15,007 nt of DNA from contig CAYWMN010000074.1 in assembly GCA_964459065.1 (NCBI GenBank), positions 1-15,007 of the forward strand, in the 5' to 3' direction. The stretch comes from JAMCXS01 sp964459065 (GTDB lineage Bacteria; Acidobacteriota; Terriglobia; UBA7540). Under the pieces are notes generated by a model. It saw nothing but the letters and a program-made list of their open reading frames with translations, was not told the DNA's origin and did not search any database. Shown piece by piece: positions 7,766 to 15,007 of the stretch; position 1 is the first letter of the stretch, and the number at the start of each line of letters is the position of its first letter. A program made the position numbers and the translations under genes.

Positions 7766-8251
7766 TTGCGCAAGGGTTTGAAGGTTGTGTTTGTGGGCTT
7801 CAATCCCGGAGAACGCTCGGCTGCTCTGGGACACTACTATGCGGGACGCGGAAACCAGTTCTGGAATTTCCTTTATGAGTCCGGGTTGATTTCGGTGCGG
7901 CTTGCCCCCGAAGAGGATTTCCGGCTGCTGGAATTCGGCTTTGGGCTGACCGACCTCGTGAAGCGTTGGTCGAAGTCCAGCAGCGAGCTGAACGCGCAGG
8001 ACTTCCGCAGCGGCATTCCCAGCCTGAAGGCGAAGCTGGTGGAAGCTTCTCCCCGGACGGTAGCGTTTAATGGAAAGACAGTGTTTGAAAAATTCCAGGG
8101 CCGCCGGGTGGATTTAGGTTGCCAGCCGGACCTGTTGGGAAACTCCCGGATTTTTGTTCTGCCCTCCACCAGCGGGCGCAATGTAAGCCTTTCGCGCCGC
8201 CAGAAGCTGGAATACTTTTGCCGGCTGGCGAAGCTCGTGCAGGAACCGTGA
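7766..8251 (+). CDS. mug: Mug-type G/U mismatch uracil-DNA glycosylase
   Basis: This is a single-domain DNA glycosylase of the Mug/TDG branch of the uracil-DNA glycosylase superfamily; such enzymes remove uracil or ethenocytosine opposite guanine. Numbering is from the TTG at 7766. Motif I is GFNPGE (11-16), where Asn13 takes the place of the water-activating Asn of Mug, followed by GHYYAGRGNQFW (22-33). Motif II is LPSTSGRN (132-139), which enters the DNA minor groove. The 161 residues from TTG lack the usual beginning: in-frame codons upstream (7754-7765) encode LPDY, and LPDYL leads into motif I in many relatives. A CTG at 7742 with GGGAG seven bases before it is a plausible true start. 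It follows the C26 gene in the same frame and is probably co-transcribed. Confidence 0.9.
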   Translation: MRKGLKVVFVGFNPGERSAALGHYYAGRGNQFWNFLYESGLISVRLAPEEDFRLLEFGFGLTDLVKRWSKSSSELNAQDFRSGIPSLKAKLVEASPRTVAFNGKTVFEKFQGRRVDLGCQPDLLGNSRIFVLPSTSGRNVSLSRRQKLEYFCRLAKLVQEP

Positions 8252-8572
8252 GCGCGCCTTTCCGGCCGCAACCATTCTCCCCTCTTCGGACCGAATGCTT
8301 GAACTCCTTTTTGACCGGCGACGGCCCATCGCGCTCCCGAACCGTTTCCCCGCGCAATTTAAAAACAAAAAATGGCGCTCAGGCGTCCTGGATCAAGGCC
8401 GTCTGGCGTATACTGGCCTGGAACTGATTGGCTGAAATCGAGATGTTGCCGTGGTCCGGACATCGATCCCGGACTGTTTACGAAACCCGGCTGCACGTCC
8501 TATCGGCCGGTGGATGGCTCTGCAAAACGTAGGTGTGTTGATCGCAACGAGCACCCCAGGGAGGGTTTGTCA
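8252..8572 (+). other. Non-coding gap / leader before the GH31 gene
   Basis: I find no gene in these 321 bases. An AT-rich patch (8358-8373) and a TATACT (8409-8414) could mark a promoter, but no -35 hexamer sits at the right distance. The frame of the GH31 gene stays open back to 8372, yet that stretch encodes a cysteine- and proline-rich sequence unlike any GH31. A GGGAGGG Shine-Dalgarno (8559-8565) sits 7 nt before the TTG at 8573 and fixes that start. Confidence 0.5.
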
Positions 8573-10915
8573 TTGAAAGCACTGACTCGGATTTTTCTGT
8601 TCGTCGGCATTCTATCCTTCAGCGGATTGGCCTTTGCCCAGATCATTCCCGGCAAAGTGACGGCCGTTCGCGAGCGTAAGCAAGGCGTTCTCCTCCAAAT
8701 GCAGACCGGGGCGATCGAACTGCGGGTTGAAACGCCGGGCATTGTTCATGTCATCTACTCGCCTACCGGAACCTTTCCCCATCATCCTGATCCCATGATT
8801 GTGCGGACCACCTGGCCGGCTGCGAGCTGGAAGCTTGAGACTTCAAGCGCCGATAAGATCACCCTCTCGACATCACAATTGCGCGTTACCATCGAGCGCA
8901 AAGACGGCGGCCTCACCTTTGCCGATCTGTCGGGACACGTCCTCTTAAAAGACAACCAACATTACGGCGGAAAGCTGATGATGCCGGCAACCGTCAACGG
9001 CGCGCGGACGTACCGTGCAACGGATTTGTTCGCCGCACAACGGGATGAGGCGTTCTATGGACTGGGGCAGCACCAGAGCGGAGTTTGGAACTACAAGGGG
9101 GAATCCGTCCAGTTGGCCCAGGAGAATACCAACATTTCCATTCCTTTTTACGTTTCTTCCCTGGGCTACGGGTTGTTCTGGAATAACGCCTCGGTTTCGC
9201 GCTTCGACAACCGTTTTCCGCGCAGCTTGTATCTATCTTCACAATTTGCTGACACCATCGATTATTACTTTCTTTACGGTCCGAGGATGGACAAGATCAT
9301 CGGCGAATATCGGAATCTCACCGGTCAGGCTCCGCTGTTCGGCCGATGGGCTTACGGCTTCTGGCAGTGCAAGAACCGGTACCGCACTCAGAAGGAAATC
9401 CTGGGCATCGCGCGCAAGTACCGGAAGCTGGGAATCCCCATCGACAACATCGTGCAGGACTGGTACTGGTGGACGAAGATGGGATCGTTTGTCTTCAACG
9501 AGCATTATCCCGACCCCAAAGCCATGGTGGACACGCTGCATCGCGAGCACTTCCACGTCATGATTTCCGTCTGGCCGCGATTCATGCCGGACCAGCCGAA
9601 CTTTGACATCTTCAAGCGCAACGGCTGGTTTATTCACATCAATAGTCCCATCACCAGCTGGCCCGGCGCAGGACTTTACGACGCCTTCAATCCCAAGGCC
9701 CGCGCCTTCTATTGGAAGCTGATCAACGACGCTCTGTTCAGCCGGGGGTTTGACGCCTGGTGGCTGGATGCTACCGAGCCGGAAACAACCTCCCGCGAAC
9801 AGAATGTGATGGTTCGTTCCCAGACGGCGATGGGCAACGGCGCTCGCTACGCCAATATTTTTCCGCTGATGACGACGATGGCTGTTTACCAGGGACAGCG
9901 CGGGGTGACGCAGGACAAAAGAGTTTTTATCCTGACGCGCTCGGCGGCTGCCGGAATGCAGCGCAACGCCGCGGCGGCCTGGTCCGGGGACGTAGCCGCC
10001 AGTTGGCACGCTTTCAGGCGGCAGATTCCCGCCGGCTTGAACTATTCCATTACCGGGCTTCCTTACTGGACGACGGATATCGGCGGGTTCGTCGGGGGAA
10101 ACCCTACGCTTCCGGCGTACCGGGAATTATTTGTCCGCTGGTTTGAGTATGGAGCTTTCTGCCCGATCTTCCGGGTTCACGGGACTCGCACAACCAATAC
10201 CAACGAGCTGTGGGCTTATGGGGATCAGGCGCAATCAATCCTGACCCAGTATGACGAGTTGCGTTACCGTTTGATGCCCTATATTTATTCGGTGGCGTGG
10301 CGCGTGACCCGCCGGGGTTATACGATGATGCGACCCTTGGTGATGGATTTCCCTCACGACGCTGAAGCCCAGGATATCGGCAACCAGTTTATGTTCGGGC
10401 CGGCCATCCTGGTGAATCCTGTCACGCATCCCGGCGTTCATACGCGCCGCCTCTATCTGCCCAAGGCAACGTGGTACAACTTCTGGACGGGCCGGCGCCG
10501 CTCGGGCGGCAAGTTCATCACAACGCCGGCGCCGCTTGCCACCATGCCTCTGTTCGTGCGGGCGGGCTCGATCATTCCGATGGGGCCCCAAGAGCAATAC
10601 ACCGGCCAGAAGCCTGATAATCCAATCGAGCTTCGCATTTATCCCGGGGCCGACGGCGAGTTTACGCTCTACGCAGATGACGGGATCACCTACGACTACG
10701 AAAAGGGTGAGCGATCCACCATTCCCATCCATTGGGACGACGCTGCCGAGACGCTGACGATTGGCGCGCGGCAGGGAAGTTTTCCGGGCATGCTTCAGAG
10801 CCGGACGTTCCACGTGGTTTGGGTTTCTCAGGGGCACGGCACGGGCCTGAATCGAGCCGAGCCCGTTGACCGCGTCGTGCATTACGACGGCCAGGCCGTT
10901 ACCGTCCGACGATGA
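8573..10915 (+). CDS. Secreted GH31 family alpha-glycosidase (alpha-xylosidase-like)
   Basis: This is an exported glycoside hydrolase of family 31, retaining enzymes that release alpha-linked glucose or xylose. The TTG start gives 780 residues and a clean signal peptide with cleavage predicted after AFA (20-22). A beta-sandwich N-domain (about 30-245) precedes a TIM barrel (about 250-600) and C-terminal beta domains carrying RAGSIIPMGP. The nucleophile is Asp399 in WWLDATEPE, and the likely acid/base is Asp473 in WSGDVAASW; QDWYWW (295-300) lines the -1 site. The WLDATEPE form resembles the alpha-xylosidase/alpha-glucosidase-like enzymes of xyloglucan users more than the WxDMNE enzymes. The PA14 insert seen in some of those is absent after GYGLFWNN. 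No other carbohydrate genes lie beside it. Family is sure; substrate is not. Confidence 0.94.
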   Translation: MKALTRIFLFVGILSFSGLAFAQIIPGKVTAVRERKQGVLLQMQTGAIELRVETPGIVHVIYSPTGTFPHHPDPMIVRTTWPAASWKLETSSADKITLSTSQLRVTIERKDGGLTFADLSGHVLLKDNQHYGGKLMMPATVNGARTYRATDLFAAQRDEAFYGLGQHQSGVWNYKGESVQLAQENTNISIPFYVSSLGYGLFWNNASVSRFDNRFPRSLYLSSQFADTIDYYFLYGPRMDKIIGEYRNLTGQAPLFGRWAYGFWQCKNRYRTQKEILGIARKYRKLGIPIDNIVQDWYWWTKMGSFVFNEHYPDPKAMVDTLHREHFHVMISVWPRFMPDQPNFDIFKRNGWFIHINSPITSWPGAGLYDAFNPKARAFYWKLINDALFSRGFDAWWLDATEPETTSREQNVMVRSQTAMGNGARYANIFPLMTTMAVYQGQRGVTQDKRVFILTRSAAAGMQRNAAAAWSGDVAASWHAFRRQIPAGLNYSITGLPYWTTDIGGFVGGNPTLPAYRELFVRWFEYGAFCPIFRVHGTRTTNTNELWAYGDQAQSILTQYDELRYRLMPYIYSVAWRVTRRGYTMMRPLVMDFPHDAEAQDIGNQFMFGPAILVNPVTHPGVHTRRLYLPKATWYNFWTGRRRSGGKFITTPAPLATMPLFVRAGSIIPMGPQEQYTGQKPDNPIELRIYPGADGEFTLYADDGITYDYEKGERSTIPIHWDDAAETLTIGARQGSFPGMLQSRTFHVVWVSQGHGTGLNRAEPVDRVVHYDGQAVTVRR

Positions 10916-10952
10916 AAGAGTCTGCGGGCAAGGTCGCGCCGTCGACCGTGTC

Positions 10953-10971
10953 AGCCTCCCATTGAGAGGCT
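10953..10971 (+). terminator. Weak stem-loop downstream of the GH31 gene
   Basis: AGCCTC (10953-10958) and GAGGCT (10966-10971) form a 6-bp stem with a 7-nt loop 38 nt after the GH31 stop. It is followed by TTGATC rather than a T-run, so termination is only possible, not shown. Confidence 0.25.
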
Positions 10972-11117
10972 TGATCCGGGTCCCAGCCCATCTTGTGGCT
11001 CATCAGGGCAGGGAATCGAAGCCGGGATGGCCTATGATTTATACAGGAAACGGTAGCCAGAGCCTGCTGTCTAGCGATATCCTTTGGCTAACTTCACGTT
11101 TTCAGAGTTGAGGGAAT

Positions 11118-11651
11118 ATGCCAACCAAAATTTTCTTTTTGAAGGGCGACATCACCAGCATGGAAGTGGACGCGATTGTGAACGCGGCGAACAATGACCT
11201 GATCCTGGGCTCGGGCGTGGCCGGAGCGATTCGCCAAAAAGGCGGCCCAACCATTCAAGAGGAATGCGAGCGCATCGGCTCCATCCGTCTGGGTGAGGCG
11301 GCCGTGACTCCGGCGGGCGGTCTCAAGGCCTATTACGTGATCCATGCGGCCAGCATGCGTTTGGGCGGCCGCACGACGGCGGAGTCGCTCCGGAGTTCAA
11401 CCCGCAACAGTCTGCTGCGGGCGGAGGAAAAAGGGCTGAAGACCATCGCCTTTCCCGCCATCGGCACGGGAGTTGCCGGGTTTCCGATGGCGGAATGCGC
11501 CGACCTCATGATCGGGGAAGTGCTTGAGCATCTCAAGTCCCGGAGCAGCCTGGAAAAGATTTACTTTGTGCTTTACGACGACCAGGCGCTCAAAGTGTTT
11601 GAGGAGGCCTATCAGAAGCTGACGGCCCGTCCTGCCGTTGATGAACCTTAG
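11118..11651 (+). CDS. Macro-domain protein (ADP-ribose binding/hydrolysing)
   Basis: This is a stand-alone macro domain of 177 residues. Macro domains bind ADP-ribose and often remove ADP-ribose from proteins or nucleic acids, or deacetylate O-acetyl-ADP-ribose. GDITSMEVDAIVNAANN (10-26) contains Asp11, which contacts adenine, and the conserved Asn pair. LGSGVAGAIRQKGG (30-43) and IGTGVAGFP (115-123) are the two loops that hold the diphosphate and distal ribose. The GSGVAGAI wording resembles AF1521-type proteins rather than YmdB-type ones with GGGV. The ATG is preceded by GAGGGA at short spacing. It sits alone between the GH31 gene and a convergent neighbour; no ADP-ribosyltransferase partner is visible, so the cellular target is unknown. 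Confidence 0.93.
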   Translation: MPTKIFFLKGDITSMEVDAIVNAANNDLILGSGVAGAIRQKGGPTIQEECERIGSIRLGEAAVTPAGGLKAYYVIHAASMRLGGRTTAESLRSSTRNSLLRAEEKGLKTIAFPAIGTGVAGFPMAECADLMIGEVLEHLKSRSSLEKIYFVLYDDQALKVFEEAYQKLTARPAVDEP

Positions 11652-11774
11652 CCAGCCCGAAGCGTCCGCCATGGCGCCTGGAAATCACGCGCGGCGCGAC
11701 ACGGCCTGGGATGGCAACTTCTCTTTAAATTCCCTATATCCCTGAAACTTCTATTCCCGCCGGGTTCTGCGGGG

Positions 11775-13799
11775 TCATCCATTCGTGCGGGAGGATTGAG
11801 TGTAGGGCTTTTGAATATACTTGTTGGCAAGGTCGAGGGCGCCCTGGGTGTTATCTTTGGTCTGGAGCGCGCGCTGGTATTCGTTGATGGCCCGGTCACG
11901 CTGGCCCGTGACGTCAAAGATTTCACCCAGGACCAGATGGGACCAAACTTCCACCCATTTGGGTTGCAGATTTCCATCGAGGGCCGCCCGCAGCTCATCG
12001 GCGGCGGCGTTGTAATTGCGGAGCGTGAAGTAAATCTGCCCCATGCGAAAGTGAGCGAGCGAGTTGTTCTTATTATCTTTTACAACCTGCTGGTACTGCT
12101 TGATGGCTTCAAGGTAAGCCTGCTGTGCAACCAGCTGATCGCCCTTGGCAATTTCCACTTTCGTCTTGATCGCGGGTGTCAGTTTTAGCACTTTGCTGCC
12201 GGGATCGATTTCAACGCGGGTGGGGCGAGTGACGGTATTCACAGCAAAATCCGCCGTGGTTCCGATCATTTCCACCCGGTCATTGATGGGCCGCCGCCCC
12301 TCTGAGTAGACGCGGACGTCAATCGGCATTCGGAAGATGTCGAGGTCTTGCTGGATTTTCCCCACTACCTGGTAGTGGTTTCCAATGCGATAGACCGACC
12401 ACTGCTGTTTGAATTGCGGCACTCCCGTGGAACTGACCCACTGCGCGAAGAAATACGTCAGCTTCTGCTTGCTCGCTTTTTCCGCCACTTGCTCAAATTC
12501 CTGAGTATTAATCGACTTCCAGGCATACTGCCGGGCCATATCCTGGAGGGTGGCGTCGAAAGCCCCGTTGCCAATCACCCACCGGAGCATGTGGAACACC
12601 ATGGCGCCTTTTTGCGCGACAATCGATTCGTACTCCGGCGTGAACTTTTGGATGGATCCCGCGCCGCTGATCGGAGAGGCCTCTTCGTGCGTCAGGGCGC
12701 CGATGGCGGTTGAATTCATCAGGCGCTCAAAGGCTGCTTCGCCCTTGGCTTTTTGCACGTAGAGCGCCATGGAATACAAGGAAAGCCCGTCGTCCAGGAA
12801 GGCGTCGTCGGGCGTGGCGGGACTCACCAGGCAGCGCCACCACTGGCGCGAGATCTCATGGGCCAGTAACTGGTCGTTGACAGGCTCGGAGAATCCGCGG
12901 GCGGCAAGAGCCACAATGCCGGGAGCCGAATATCCGCCGACCGTGCCATTGGGGATTTCAACCACGGCCAGGTTTCCGTTGGGCAGCGAGCCGAAGGTGG
13001 AGGAAAAATAGCTCAGTATTTTTGCCGCCGTGGCACCGTAATCCGCCGCGTAGTTTTCATCGCCCGGTTTCAGGTAAAGAGCGATATTTCCCCCGAAAGC
13101 CGTCTCATGTTGAACCGTATACTTGCCGGCGAAAACGCTGCCCGGGAAAGACGCCTGGTTGTATTCAAAAGAGTAGGTTGTGTTTCCGGCACCTTTTTCG
13201 GGAGATTGCGCGGCGCCGGAGGCGACGACGGTTTCATCGCTTGGCACGGTGATATGCAGGGTTGCCGCAAACCGTTCCAGACCCGGTGATTCCACCGGGA
13301 ACCAGCATGAGGGGTAGAGCAGGTAAGAGCCTTCGGGCCCCACGTACGCCAGTTTCAAGCCTTCAATGGGGCTTCCCTCCGCCGAGTTCAGGCTTCCCTT
13401 GTAAGTGACTGTTACCGAAGAAGGTTGCTGCGGCGCGAGCGGGCTTGATAAAGTCAGGCGCAAGCTCAGGCCCCGTTGTTGAAATTGGATGTTCTGGCCG
13501 GTTGCATCGACCGCTTTTTCCACCTTCAGGGAGCTGTTGAGCTGAAAATCAAGCTCGGTAAGACTGGCCTGAGGGGTGAAGTCAATCTTCGCGTTGGCGC
13601 TGAGGATATGAGTGGCCGGGTAGAGTTGAGCTGTGATGGTGTATCTGGTGACCTTGAAACCCGGCGGCGCAGCCGTCTGGGCCCTGGCACCGGCGGCAAA
13701 AAAGGCCGTGCAGATCAAGGCGGCGGCAAAGCTGTATCGAATACCCCTTTTCGAGTCCTGATCCCAGGTTAATCTGCGCAACAACTCAACATATTTCAA
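11775..13799 (-). CDS. Secreted M1-aminopeptidase-like protein with TPR tail, catalytic residues substituted
   Basis: The 674-residue product begins with a signal peptide (hydrophobic 22-37, cleavage near ARA-Q at 40/41). An M1-type beta-sandwich N-domain (about 48-235) and an M1 catalytic-like domain (about 240-460) follow, and a beta-rich segment to 540 precedes about three TPRs (550-650). The zinc motif reads HEISRQWW (314-321) where M1 enzymes have HEXXHxWW. The third ligand Glu is Asp337 in FLDDG (normally LNEG). The GXMEN exopeptidase motif is GGYSA (288-292), and the transition-state Tyr near KGAMVFHMLR (397-406) is not at its usual place. I infer that it lacks normal aminopeptidase activity. 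No ATG precedes residue 344; the TTG at 13799 has AAAGG 8 nt upstream. lpxB lies 124 bp upstream on the same strand. Confidence 0.88.
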   Translation of the reverse strand: MKYVELLRRLTWDQDSKRGIRYSFAAALICTAFFAAGARAQTAAPPGFKVTRYTITAQLYPATHILSANAKIDFTPQASLTELDFQLNSSLKVEKAVDATGQNIQFQQRGLSLRLTLSSPLAPQQPSSVTVTYKGSLNSAEGSPIEGLKLAYVGPEGSYLLYPSCWFPVESPGLERFAATLHITVPSDETVVASGAAQSPEKGAGNTTYSFEYNQASFPGSVFAGKYTVQHETAFGGNIALYLKPGDENYAADYGATAAKILSYFSSTFGSLPNGNLAVVEIPNGTVGGYSAPGIVALAARGFSEPVNDQLLAHEISRQWWRCLVSPATPDDAFLDDGLSLYSMALYVQKAKGEAAFERLMNSTAIGALTHEEASPISGAGSIQKFTPEYESIVAQKGAMVFHMLRWVIGNGAFDATLQDMARQYAWKSINTQEFEQVAEKASKQKLTYFFAQWVSSTGVPQFKQQWSVYRIGNHYQVVGKIQQDLDIFRMPIDVRVYSEGRRPINDRVEMIGTTADFAVNTVTRPTRVEIDPGSKVLKLTPAIKTKVEIAKGDQLVAQQAYLEAIKQYQQVVKDNKNNSLAHFRMGQIYFTLRNYNAAADELRAALDGNLQPKWVEVWSHLVLGEIFDVTGQRDRAINEYQRALQTKDNTQGALDLANKYIQKPYTQSSRTNG

Positions 13800-13837
13800 G
13801 GTTTAAGCCTTTCAGGACAAATATGATTAATGTCACA

Positions 13838-13873
13838 TTTTGCTTGCTGAAACGGGCTCGTTTGCAAGTAAAA
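13838..13873. repeat. Long imperfect inverted repeat between lpxB and the M1-like gene
   Basis: CTTGC (13843-13847) pairs with GCAAG (13864-13868) and AAACG (13850-13854) with CGTTT (13859-13863) around a GGCT loop, with a 2-nt bulge. TTTT (13838-13841) and AAAA (13870-13873) extend the stem past one weak pair. On both strands the T-run precedes and the A-run follows the stem, which is the wrong order for an intrinsic terminator. It could be an operator or a 5' leader structure of the M1-like gene. Confidence 0.5.
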
Positions 13874-13923
13874 AAGTACACTTCTTTGGGTTCTTGCGTC
13901 AATGGACCCTTTTCATGGATGCT

Positions 13924-15007
13924 TCAACCCCTCTGGTTGGATGCCCCTGCCGGCTGAAGGTAACGGCAGATTGCGTCTGCCGCGCGTTCAATGGCCCCTG
14001 GCGCGCCCAGGCGATCCTTGACTTCCCGGAGCCCCTGGATCATTTGATCGTGAACCTTTTTGTCGTCGAGCAGGGTTTCGATGCGAGCCGCCAGATTTGC
14101 GGCTTCAAATTCTTTCTGGATCAACTCGGGCACCACCGGCTTGCCGGCCAGCAGATTGACCATGCTGTAAAAGGGAACGTTGATCATCACTTTGGCGCAA
14201 AGTGCGGTGAAGGTTGAAACCCGGTAAACCACAACCATGGGCCGCTCGCACAGAGCCGCTTCAATCGTAGCGGTTCCGCTGGCCACAATCGCCACGTCGG
14301 AGTGGTAAAGAGCATCGTGAGTTGCCTCAGAAAGAACTCGCATTTTGGCCTGGCCGACGTACCGTCTTGCCACCAGAGACTCGATCCAGCGCGGGTCAAG
14401 CGTGGGAGCCGCCGCCAAAACAAATTGGATGGGGCGGGACAGGGCCAGGCGCGAGGCTGCGTCGAGAATCGTCGGGAGGTTGAAGGTTGCTTCGGTCTTG
14501 CGGCTTCCGGGCAGCAGGGCGAGGGTCGGAACATTTGGGTCTAGCCCTGCGCGGCTGAAAAACTCGTCGCGCGTGAGCCGCGAACCGGCTATTTCAACCA
14601 GCGGATGCCCGACGTGTTCGACGGGGACGCCTGCCTTCTGGTAGATTTCCTTCTCAAAATCGAACAGGCAAAGCATCAGGTCCACCGAACGCTTAATTTC
14701 GTGAATCCGCCATTTTTTCCAGGCCCAGATTTGCGGGCTTACGAAATAGACCACGGGAATACCATGCCTTTTGAGCTTTTTTGCCAACCGCAGGTTGAAG
14801 GAGGGGGAATCGATGAGGATGGCGGCGGCGGGCTTCCGGCGGACGGATTCTTCCACGAGCAACTGCATGGCCGCGTAAGCCTTGGGCAGCCCGGTCACCA
14901 CCTCTGAGATGCCGATCAAGGCGACTTGATGCAGATCAACGACCGTTTCCACCCCGGCGTCCCGCATGGCCTCGCCGCCGCAGCCGAAAAGCTTCAGGCC
15001 GCTCGCC
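13924..15007 (-). CDS. lpxB: Lipid-A-disaccharide synthase, 5' end beyond the window
   Basis: LpxB joins UDP-2,3-diacylglucosamine and lipid X into the lipid A disaccharide at the cytoplasmic face of the inner membrane; it is a GT19 glycosyltransferase. 360 residues are present. The coding frame runs off the right edge, and the visible part opens with ASGLKLFGCGGEAMRDAG, which matches about residue 30 onward in relatives, so some 30-40 residues and the start codon are missing. Family motifs include SPQIWAWKKWR, the FDFEKEIY to VGHPLVE stretch, LLPGSRKTE (start of the second Rossmann half) and ASGTATIEAAL with PMVVVYR in the nucleotide-sugar site. VPELIQKEF near the end is also typical. Its presence shows a lipid A-making outer membrane. 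Other lpx genes may lie upstream, outside the window. Confidence 0.96.
   Translation of the reverse strand, partial: ASGLKLFGCGGEAMRDAGVETVVDLHQVALIGISEVVTGLPKAYAAMQLLVEESVRRKPAAAILIDSPSFNLRLAKKLKRHGIPVVYFVSPQIWAWKKWRIHEIKRSVDLMLCLFDFEKEIYQKAGVPVEHVGHPLVEIAGSRLTRDEFFSRAGLDPNVPTLALLPGSRKTEATFNLPTILDAASRLALSRPIQFVLAAAPTLDPRWIESLVARRYVGQAKMRVLSEATHDALYHSDVAIVASGTATIEAALCERPMVVVYRVSTFTALCAKVMINVPFYSMVNLLAGKPVVPELIQKEFEAANLAARIETLLDDKKVHDQMIQGLREVKDRLGAPGAIERAADAICRYLQPAGASNQRG

Noticed and set aside
8409..8414. TATACT as a -10 promoter element for the GH31 gene
   Set aside because: No acceptable -35 hexamer 16-18 bp upstream and no extended -10 TG, so I did not call a promoter.
8372..8572. N-terminal extension of the GH31 frame to 8372
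   Set aside because: The extra 67 residues would bury the signal peptide and resemble no GH31 N-terminus; the TTG at 8573 has a near-perfect Shine-Dalgarno.
9239..10882. Minus-strand open frames opposite the GH31 gene
   Set aside because: They are shadows of the GH31 coding sequence, with no family motif and no ribosome site that I could see.
11757..11774. CCCGC/GCGGG stem between the macro gene and the M1-like gene
   Set aside because: Five base pairs only and no T-run on either strand; likely chance in GC-rich sequence.
1..15007. CRISPR arrays, tRNA or rRNA genes, insertion sequences, attachment sites
   Set aside because: I saw no regularly spaced repeats, no tRNA-like cloverleaf, no transposase or integrase motifs and no terminal repeats with target duplications.

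Overview
The window reads as a stretch of chromosome from a GC-rich, Gram-negative bacterium. lpxB (lipid A synthesis) implies an outer membrane. A secreted sulfatase, a secreted GH31 glycosidase and a large exported M1-like/TPR protein, set among housekeeping genes, would suit an Acidobacteriota-like soil lineage. That placement is inference from gene content and protein style only. I see no mobile element, tRNA, rRNA or CRISPR array.

Layout. 1-452 (minus) is the 5' part of a Tat-exported sulfatase, divergent from guaB; a candidate promoter for each lies in the shared gap. guaB (642-2099) is followed by a small VanZ-family membrane protein (2155-2574). A convergent gap with a perfect 8-bp hairpin separates these from the arginine operon on the minus strand, transcribed argC-argB-argD-argF (6824 down to 2769). 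Each of its three junctions is a 4-base stop/start overlap (GTGA, ATGA, ATGA). Together the four enzymes cover N-acetylglutamate to N-acetylornithine, plus ornithine to citrulline. The step releasing ornithine (argJ or argE) and argG/argH are not in the window. The AT-rich gap upstream of argC holds a TTGACA promoter and an ArgR-box-like sequence.

Divergent from the arg operon are a class I glutamine-amidotransferase-like peptidase C26 (6968-7681) and a Mug-type uracil-DNA glycosylase (7766-8251). A long leader (8252-8572) precedes a secreted GH31 alpha-glycosidase (8573-10915), and a macro-domain protein (11118-11651) follows. On the minus strand lie a secreted M1-aminopeptidase-like protein with C-terminal TPRs whose catalytic residues are all substituted (11775-13799), and then lpxB (13924 to the window end, 5' end missing).

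Most of the window is ordinary housekeeping sequence. The points most worth a second look are: the degenerate M1 protein; the ArgR-like operator with fully overlapping arg genes; the Mug and VanZ genes, whose family-typical N-termini lie upstream of any standard start codon; and an unexplained long inverted repeat between lpxB and the M1-like gene.
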